This document shows positions 1 through 4,631 of a stretch of 7,676 bases of DNA, one piece after another (position 1 is the first letter of the stretch; every line of letters begins with the position of its first letter). Position numbers and translations under genes: made by a program. Origin of the DNA: an uncultured Clostridia bacterium (GTDB lineage: Bacteria; Bacillota; Clostridia; Oscillospirales; CAG-272); assembly GCA_937934385.1 (NCBI GenBank), contig CALGZV010000102.1, positions 1 through 7,676 of the forward strand, read 5' to 3'. The notes beneath the pieces were generated by a model. The model did not search any database, was not told the origin of the DNA, and was given only the letters and a program-made list of their open reading frames with translations.

Positions 1-15
1 GAGATTCTCTGAAAG

Positions 16-1527
16 ATGAAGAACACGGAGAGAAGAGAACGCAAAGACGTAAAAAACGTTGAATTACGTATTACTCCGAAAAAAACTGCTGATGATCCGG
101 CGTATGACGACGATCTTTTCGATGCGAACGATTTTGACAGTGTATATGCTTCGCCCGGCAGAGGTGCCTCCGATCAAACGGAGGACGGTATGATATATGT
201 CGGACTCGGTAATATACCGGTTAAAAAAGATGCCGGAGAGACTGCGGTCAGATATACTTATTCGGAAATAGATTCGGAAGCATCGGAAACAGATGGAAAA
301 TCAGGTGCCGAAAGCATGCTGCACATTTTGACTGAGAAAGCGCCTGAAATGTCAGAACGTACCGAAACAGCTGAATACATTGAAAGCTCGGAAAGCTTCG
401 AGCCTTCAAAGATAAAACAACATCCCGAAATCCGTACAGAACCTTCTGTACGGGAAAGCAAACGGTCTTATTCGGTAAAAGTAACAGATAAGAAAGTAAA
501 AACGGCGGTGAAGATGAGGCGTGCAAAAAAAGGAATTTCTGTTTCTGACGCTCCGTTTATTACATGCGGTGAAAGTGCGTGGCGTATTACACTTGACATT
601 ATTGTCGCAATGCTTCCGTCGCTTATATGGGCGGTATATGTTTTTGGACCGCGTATTATAACTGTTACCGCTATATCCGTAATATCATGCTTTTTATCAG
701 AGCTTTGGTTTGAATATCTTGTACGCCGGCGGGTTACTGTCGGGGATCTTTCTGCGGTTGCAGAGGGAATAATGCTCGCATTGCTCATGCCCGCGTCTGT
801 TCCGCTTTGGATACCGGTTGTTGCGGGATTTTTCGGGATAGTGTTTGCAAAATGTCTTTTCGGAGGGCAGGGAAGAAATATTTTCAAACCTTCTCTTGCC
901 GGATTTGCATTTGTTTCGATCGTACTGAGAAGCTTTGTAGACGGCTTTTATACCGAGCCGATGGCGCGGTTGCTTCCGTTTTCTTTATCATCAGCTGTGC
1001 AGGGCGTTTCTTATCCGCTGTCAAATGTCTGCGGTGAGGTTTTGCCGATGTATTCCTACGGAGAAATGTTTATGGGAGTCCGTCCCGGAGCTATAGGTGA
1101 AGTTTCGGTACTCATGATTCTGCTCGGCGCGGCATATCTTATTTTCAGACATATAATTTCCTGGCATATTCCTGTTTGTTTTGTTCTGTCCGGCGCAGTT
1201 ATTTTCAGTGTATTTTCACTCTATCCGGGAAATCGTTTTATGATGACCGAAGTCTTTTGCAGTCTTATCCCCTTATGCGCGGTGTTTTTTGCATCCGATC
1301 TTTCATCTTCTCCGGTTTTTAGTTTCGGAAAACTGATATTCGGAATCGGATGCGGTATTGCAACAGCGATACTTCGATACTCCGGAGTCGGTATATACAG
1401 TCCGGTATATGCTGTGCTTATAATGGAATTATTTTCACGTCCCTTGGATTTTTTGTCTGCACTGATAATCCGAATCGGTTTGCCGCGCGGAAAACGAAAC
1501 CGTTCATGTGTGGAACCGGAAGTTTAA
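16..1527 (+). CDS. RnfD/NqrB-like membrane subunit with long N-terminal extension
   Basis: Resembles RnfD/NqrB, the membrane subunit of Rnf and Na+-NQR complexes, which pass electrons between ferredoxin or NADH and a membrane carrier while pumping ions. Family resemblance begins near residue 182 (I-T-C-G-E-S-A-W-R-I-T-L-D) and continues through G-D-L-S-A-V near 243, LFGGQGRNIFKPSLAG near 285-300, the stretch from M-G-V-R-P-G-A-I-G-E to I-S-W-H-I-P, and a late F-G-K-L-I-F-G-I-G-C-G. There are roughly eight to ten hydrophobic segments. Residues 1-175 are an extra acidic and basic, low-complexity, probably cytoplasmic extension; family members I know are about 310-350 aa. The usual S/T-G-A-T flavinylation motif is not visible; the region reads D309-G-F-Y-T313-E-P. 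The ATG overlaps a TGA (17-19) of a frame open at the left edge, suggesting coupling to an upstream gene, but its ribosome-binding site is poor. ATG 190 (Met59) has GGAGG five bases upstream and is an alternative start. No rnfG follows. Family call is good; electron-transfer competence is uncertain. Confidence 0.78.
   Translation: MKNTERRERKDVKNVELRITPKKTADDPAYDDDLFDANDFDSVYASPGRGASDQTEDGMIYVGLGNIPVKKDAGETAVRYTYSEIDSEASETDGKSGAESMLHILTEKAPEMSERTETAEYIESSESFEPSKIKQHPEIRTEPSVRESKRSYSVKVTDKKVKTAVKMRRAKKGISVSDAPFITCGESAWRITLDIIVAMLPSLIWAVYVFGPRIITVTAISVISCFLSELWFEYLVRRRVTVGDLSAVAEGIMLALLMPASVPLWIPVVAGFFGIVFAKCLFGGQGRNIFKPSLAGFAFVSIVLRSFVDGFYTEPMARLLPFSLSSAVQGVSYPLSNVCGEVLPMYSYGEMFMGVRPGAIGEVSVLMILLGAAYLIFRHIISWHIPVCFVLSGAVIFSVFSLYPGNRFMMTEVFCSLIPLCAVFFASDLSSSPVFSFGKLIFGIGCGIATAILRYSGVGIYSPVYAVLIMELFSRPLDFLSALIIRIGLPRGKRNRSCVEPEV
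167..184 (+). repeat. Hairpin covering a possible internal Shine-Dalgarno
   Basis: CCTCCG (167-172) pairs perfectly with CGGAGG (179-184) across a 6-nt loop. The 3' arm contains GGAGG at 180-184, five bases before the in-frame ATG at 190. If Met59 is a real start, this hairpin would hide its ribosome-binding site. The pairing is seen; the regulatory role is inference. Confidence 0.4.
380..409 (+). repeat. Intragenic inverted repeat (hairpin 1 of a pair)
   Basis: TTGAA-A-GCTCG (380-390) pairs with CGAGC-C-TTCAA (399-409): ten Watson-Crick pairs interrupted by one A/C mismatch, with an 8-nt loop. It lies inside the coding sequence of the RnfD-like N-terminal extension, over a Ser/Glu-rich stretch. 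There is no T-tract after it, so it is not a terminator. Confidence 0.6.
432..453 (+). repeat. Intragenic perfect 9-bp inverted repeat (hairpin 2 of a pair)
   Basis: CCGTACAGA (432-440) pairs perfectly with TCTGTACGG (445-453) across a 4-nt loop, 22 nt downstream of the previous hairpin and in the same N-terminal extension. It is in coding sequence with no following T-tract. Function unknown. Confidence 0.65.
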
Positions 1528-1544
1528 ACAGATACAGATATTCG

Positions 1545-1590
1545 TATGCGGAGCCTTCCGCATAACTTGTGCAAGGCTCTGCATATATTT
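1545..1590 (+). terminator. Rho-independent terminator after the RnfD-like gene
   Basis: The 5' arm 1545-1557 (TATGCGGAGCCTT) pairs with 1573-1585 (AAGGCTCTGCATA) over 13 bp with one G-U pair. The loop is 15 nt and a T-rich run follows (1586-1606, interrupted). It sits 17 nt after the stop codon. The 5' arm can alternatively form a shorter 7-bp hairpin, TATGCGG (1545-1551) with CCGCATA (1558-1564). The U-tract is imperfect, so some read-through into trmL is plausible; I see no clear promoter between this stem and trmL. Confidence 0.7.
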
Positions 1591-1627
1591 TCTGAATTTT
1601 ATTTATATCTCCGAAAGGAAATACATA

Positions 1628-2122
1628 ATGATAAATATCGTTCTTGTCGAACCTGAAATACCGCAGAATACCGGTAATATAGCACGTACCTGCGCCGCTA
1701 CAGGAGCGGCTCTGCATCTTGTAAAGCCGCTTGGCTTTGCGATCGATGACAGGAAGCTCAAGCGTGCCGGACTTGATTATTGGCATGAGCTGAATATAAC
1801 ATACTATGATTCACTCGATGATTTTATGGAAATTCACGGCGGGGATCCCCTGTATTATTTTTCTACCAAAGCTCCTCAAAGCTATGCGGACGTTACATAT
1901 CCGAATGACGTATATCTTGTTTTCGGCAAGGAGACCGCGGGGCTGCCGGAAGCGCTTTTAAGCTCTGATCTTGAGCATTGTGTCCGTCTGCCTATGCGTC
2001 CGAACCTCAGAAGTCTGAATCTTTCCAACACTGTTGCGGTGGCTGTATACGAGGTTTTGCGTCAAGGCGATTTTGCGATGCTTGAGAAATGCGGTAAATT
2101 AGGAGCGAAGTATGCTGAATAA
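1628..2122 (+). CDS. trmL: tRNA (cytidine/uridine-34-2'-O)-methyltransferase TrmL
   Basis: A SPOUT-class (SpoU subfamily) methyltransferase that, in characterised relatives, 2'-O-methylates the wobble nucleotide of tRNA-Leu isoacceptors using S-adenosylmethionine. It acts in the cytoplasm as a dimer. At 164 aa it matches the usual TrmL length of about 155-165. The three signature blocks are present: EPEIPQNTGNIAR at residues 8-20; F99-G-K-E-T-A-G-L; and RLPMRPNLRSLNLSNTVAV at residues 120-138, which contributes to the trefoil-knot cofactor site. The start at 1628 is chosen because homology begins at this Met and AAGGAA lies at 1615-1620 with 7-nt spacing. Longer readings from 1508 would run through the upstream terminator. 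It has its own leader of about 40 nt after that terminator but no recognised promoter. Confidence 0.93.
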   Translation: MINIVLVEPEIPQNTGNIARTCAATGAALHLVKPLGFAIDDRKLKRAGLDYWHELNITYYDSLDDFMEIHGGDPLYYFSTKAPQSYADVTYPNDVYLVFGKETAGLPEALLSSDLEHCVRLPMRPNLRSLNLSNTVAVAVYEVLRQGDFAMLEKCGKLGAKYAE

Positions 2123-2201
2123 ATGCATTACAGAGCTGAGAAGCCGATTTTTTTTACCATTTGAAGGTAAACTTATTGACAGTAACGCGATTTTAGTGTA
2201 A
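2112..2201 (+). CDS. Possible 29-aa small ORF overlapping the trmL 3' end
   Basis: An ATG at 2112 is preceded by AGGAG at 2101-2105 with 6-nt spacing. It overlaps the last 11 bases of trmL in another frame and opens a 29-codon frame (M-L-N-K-C-I-T-E-L-R-S-R-F-F...) ending at TAA 2199-2201. The peptide has no domain I recognise. Its 3' part contains the -35 and the start of the -10 of the putative asnA promoter. It could be a translationally coupled small protein, the remnant of a lost gene, or chance. Only the start signal and spacing support it. Confidence 0.22.
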   Translation: MLNKCITELRSRFFLPFEGKLIDSNAILV

Positions 2202-2204
2202 AAT
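2176..2204 (+). promoter_or_regulatory. Sigma-A-type promoter for asnA
   Basis: TTGACA (2176-2181) and TAAAAT (2199-2204) are separated by exactly 17 bp, giving a consensus -35 and a 5/6 -10. Transcription would begin near 2211-2212, leaving a leader of about 200 nt before the asnA start at 2411. No other gene start lies between, so asnA is the likely target. Confidence 0.72.
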
Positions 2205-2410
2205 TAACCCTATAGTGTTTTGCATACTTGAAAGTGAAAAACGCGCATCGGCAGTTCAGAATCTGAAAACTGTATATGTCGGTTGTGTCCGTAGCCAGCC
2301 GCTGCGGCTTTTTCCTTATTTATGCTTTGCATATAAAACTTTTAACCGCAGCCTCTTTTTGAAAAGATCGGCTGCCGCGAACTTATATCCGAAAGGTACG
2401 GTCAGAATTT
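2205..2410 (+). promoter_or_regulatory. Structured 5' leader of asnA with competing hairpins
   Basis: This gene-free stretch of about 200 nt holds several hairpins. One is 2252-2272, CAGTT..AACTG with an inner CAG/CTG. Downstream, three pairings exclude each other. A: AGCCG 2297-2301 with CGGCT 2305-2309, followed by T5 (2309-2313). B: GCTGCGG 2301-2307 with CCGCAGC 2346-2352. C: GCAGCC 2348-2353 with GGCTGC 2370-2375, continued by TCTTT/AAAGA 2354-2367. That arrangement resembles a transcription attenuator, with A as terminator and B as antiterminator. The conserved T-box core (TGGNACCGCG), common upstream of Firmicute amino-acid genes, is not visible. A weak ribosome-binding site (AAAGG, 2392-2396) lies 14 nt before the ATG. 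The pairings are seen; a regulatory role is inference. Confidence 0.4.
2297..2313 (+). terminator. Short attenuator-like terminator hairpin in the asnA leader
   Basis: A 5-bp GC-rich stem (AGCCG/CGGCT) with a 3-nt loop is followed immediately by TTTTT and then CCTTATTT. The stem is short for an efficient terminator, and its 3' arm can instead pair with 2346-2352. It would make sense only as a conditional terminator in the asnA leader. Confidence 0.3.
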
Positions 2411-3425
2411 ATGCATACAATCGTTCCGGAAAATTATTCGCCTGTATTGAATCTTTATGATACACAAACGGCAATAGGAATTATAAAACAGGAATTTCAG
2501 CAGAAACTTTCAGCTGCTTTGAATCTGAAACGCGCAACAGCGCCCCTCTTCGTCGATCCTGCGTCGGGACTTAATGACAATCTGAACGGCGTTGAGCGTC
2601 CGGTAAGCTTTGATATTAAGTCCCGACGCAGGATCGGATATATGCGCAGAGGTCGTTCACTCGCTTGCAAAATGGAAACGTATGGCGCTTTTGCGCTACG
2701 GATTCAAACCCGGAGAAGGTATATATACGGATATGAATGCAATTCGCCGCGACGAGACTCTCGACAATCTCCATTCTGTTTATACCGATCAGTGGGACTG
2801 GGAAAAGATTATAACCCGTGAGCAGCGGACCGAAGCTATGCTCAAAGCAACGGTAGACTCTATCGTCGGAGCGGTATGCGCCGCAAATGAAAAGGTCAAA
2901 GAAATATATCCGCGTCTTACATGCGATATATGCCGTGAGATTACTTTTATAACATCTCAGGAGCTTGAGGATCTTTATCCCACGCTTTCTCCGAAAGAAC
3001 GCGAAAACGCGTTTGTGCGTGAACATAAAACGGTATTTCTCATGCAGATAGGAAAGCTTCTCCGCTCCGGGATACGTCACGACGGAAGAGCGCCCGATTA
3101 TGACGATTGGAAACTTAACGGCGATATTCTCGTTTGGAATGATGTACTCGGAATGGCTTTTGAGCTTTCGTCTATGGGTATACGCGTTGATGAAAAATCG
3201 CTTGATAAACAGCTCAGCGAGCTTGGCGAGGATGATCGCAGAAAGCTTCCGTACCACAAGATGCTTCTCGAAGGGAGACTGCCTCTTACAATTGGCGGCG
3301 GGATAGGTCAGTCAAGATTGTGTATGCTTTTACTTCAGAAGGCGCATATAGGCGAGGTACAGGCATCTGTTTGGGATCAGGAAACAATTGAAGTCTGTGA
3401 GAAATACGGTATTCCGCTTCTTTGA
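2411..3425 (+). pseudogene. asnA: Ammonia-dependent asparagine synthetase AsnA, frameshifted
   Basis: AsnA makes asparagine from aspartate, ammonia and ATP through a beta-aspartyl-adenylate, on a class II aminoacyl-tRNA-synthetase-like fold. The N-terminal part (2411-2620, 70 codons) carries the family block [19 protein letters not shown]. After that this frame becomes nonsense and stops at 2821. The remainder is intact in the +1 frame through 3425: [61 protein letters not shown] and the motif-3-like [16 protein letters not shown]. Dropping one C from the CCC at 2622-2624 gives [19 protein letters not shown] and a protein of about 337 aa, matching the family's usual 330-340. No other damage is visible, so the lesion is recent, an error, or bypassed by frameshifting. 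The downstream frame has no start that would retain the N-terminal conserved block. The shift lies inside a 22-bp inverted-repeat arm. Confidence 0.93.
2554..2636 (+). repeat. Perfect 22-bp inverted repeat spanning the asnA frameshift
   Basis: Positions 2554-2575 are the exact reverse complement of 2615-2636, separated by 39 nt. G-U pairs could extend the stem at both ends (2553/2637 and 2576/2614). Arm 1 encodes the conserved D-P-A-S-G-L-N segment and is therefore probably ancestral. Arm 2 covers a variable loop just before [10 protein letters not shown] and contains the frameshift. If the frame were restored by removing one C, arm 2 would lose its perfect match and leave one G of arm 1 (2566-2568) unpaired. 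By chance a perfect 22-bp match at such close range is extremely unlikely. Confidence 0.95.
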
Positions 3426-3450
3426 TATTTCTGATATTGTTTATTAATAT
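3422..3450 (+). promoter_or_regulatory. Candidate promoter for the SGNH hydrolase gene
   Basis: TTGATA (3422-3427, overlapping the asnA stop) and TAATAT (3445-3450) are spaced by 17 bp. The -35 matches consensus at 5/6 and the -10 at 4/6. AT-richness here makes chance matches likely, and no terminator is visible after asnA, so read-through from the asnA promoter is equally possible. Confidence 0.33.
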
Positions 3451-3485
3451 GGGAATTTATAAGATTTAACGGAGGAAGTCAGATT

Positions 3486-4553
3486 ATGTTGGAGAATACG
3501 ATTTACAGACTGAATCGTGATAAAAAGATAAATATAGGCTATATAGGCGGCTCGATCACCGAGGGCGCCGGAGCTTCGAATCCGGCGGAAACATCATGGG
3601 TGGGACTTACAAGTCGGTGGTTTAAAGAAAAATATCCGGATGTTGAGTTCAGCTTTGTTAATGCCGCAGTCGGCGGTACAAACTCAGATTTCGGAGTTTA
3701 CCGTATTGACAGCGAGCTTATTGACGTAAACGATCCTGACCTGTTTTTTGTCGAGTTTTCGATAAATGATTACGGTTGGAAATATGACGGCATTGTTGCC
3801 GACATGGAAGGAATTGTCCGGAAGATTTTTTTGCATAAGCCTACCGCTGATATTATTTTTATATATACGTGTACCAAGTATATTGAAAATGATATTGTGC
3901 TGGGACGCGAGGTTGAAAGCCGTTCTGCTCACCAGACAGTGGCACATTATTACGGCGGAATTCCCTCGATAAATATCGGGGAGGTACTCAGACATGCTGT
4001 TTATACTCAGGCAGGAGGTGACTGGCTGCGATTCACTGCTGACAATGTTCACCCCAATGATGACGGATATAAGATATGCGGTGATGCAATGGCAGCCAAT
4101 CTCACAGAGTGGCTTGCCGGAAAGGATGTCCCGAAGGCGCTTGTGCAGCGCGAGCTTCCGTCGATGCTTTCTAAGATAGATCTTACCGGTGCAAGGGTTA
4201 TAGATGCATCCGAGGTAACAAAATCGGAGGGGGACTGGACATTTGTCGATCGGCGTGGAGGAAGCTATGCTCACTACTATTCGACCGACAAGCCGGGTGC
4301 ATGGATGGAATTTAAATTTAGCGGTGAACGCGTCGGACCTTATGTGATATTAGGCGGCGATTCCTCATGCTTTACATGGTACATCGACGGCAGGGAAGCT
4401 ACGGATATGTACGGAACATTTATAAGGCTCCATCCGTGCACAATTCCATATATTTTTGAGTATGGAGAACATACATGCCGTGTTGTTTATAATGGCTTTA
4501 AAAACAGTGATGATAAGAAACCCGGCATTATCTGTGCCTTCCTTATAAGCTGA
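3486..4553 (+). CDS. SGNH/GDSL-family hydrolase with C-terminal beta-rich domain
   Basis: A 355-aa serine hydrolase of the SGNH superfamily (esterases and acetylesterases). All four blocks are visible: block I I-G-G-S23-I-T-E-G with nucleophile Ser23; block II V-G-G64-T-N; block III F-S-I-N94-D-Y-G supplying the oxyanion hole; and block V D186-N-V-H189-P-N with the catalytic Asp-His pair. Residues from about 212 to 355 form a second domain rich in beta-prone stretches and aromatics (W-M-E-F-K-F-S-G, W-Y-I-D-G-R-E). It may be a jelly-roll or carbohydrate-binding-like module, as in some carbohydrate esterases; that is inference. There is no signal peptide or membrane helix, so it is probably cytoplasmic. 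GGAGG (3471-3475) lies 10 nt before the ATG. The substrate cannot be named from sequence; deacetylation of imported oligosaccharides is one possibility. Confidence 0.85.
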   Translation: MLENTIYRLNRDKKINIGYIGGSITEGAGASNPAETSWVGLTSRWFKEKYPDVEFSFVNAAVGGTNSDFGVYRIDSELIDVNDPDLFFVEFSINDYGWKYDGIVADMEGIVRKIFLHKPTADIIFIYTCTKYIENDIVLGREVESRSAHQTVAHYYGGIPSINIGEVLRHAVYTQAGGDWLRFTADNVHPNDDGYKICGDAMAANLTEWLAGKDVPKALVQRELPSMLSKIDLTGARVIDASEVTKSEGDWTFVDRRGGSYAHYYSTDKPGAWMEFKFSGERVGPYVILGGDSSCFTWYIDGREATDMYGTFIRLHPCTIPYIFEYGEHTCRVVYNGFKNSDDKKPGIICAFLIS

Positions 4554-4631
4554 CAGATATACTGCTCGATTATTAATTTGTGAGTGCAGTCTGACAGTAA
4601 GGAATTATTTTCGGAAGGAGTGCTTTAGATA

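Noticed and set aside
1508..1627. Extended N-terminus for TrmL from 1508
   Set aside because: This would translate the terminator stem and a T-rich stretch. Homology and a good ribosome-binding site both point to 1628.
2205..2410. T-box riboswitch upstream of asnA
   Set aside because: The conserved TGGNACCGCG core is not present; the nearest strings, AACCGCAGCC and GGCTGCCGCG, do not fit, and no specifier stem with a clear AGTA-type loop was found.
2215..2460. 81-codon frame in the asnA leader
   Set aside because: It starts with GTG, has no ribosome-binding site, no recognisable protein character, and overlaps the start of asnA. It is best explained as untranslated leader.
2616..3257. Long antisense frame opposite asnA, and similar antisense frames opposite other genes
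   Set aside because: No ribosome-binding sites or recognisable protein features; each lies opposite a well-supported gene.
2610..3425. Separate 271-aa gene starting at TTG 2610
   Set aside because: It is the C-terminal part of AsnA. Its first residues overlap the N-terminal fragment, there is no ribosome-binding site, and it lacks the conserved N-terminal block.
4554..4631. Terminator or promoter between the hydrolase and the protease
   Set aside because: ACTGC/GCAGT can pair and CTGACAG is repeated (4550-4556, 4591-4597), but there is no T-tract and no box pair with acceptable spacing.
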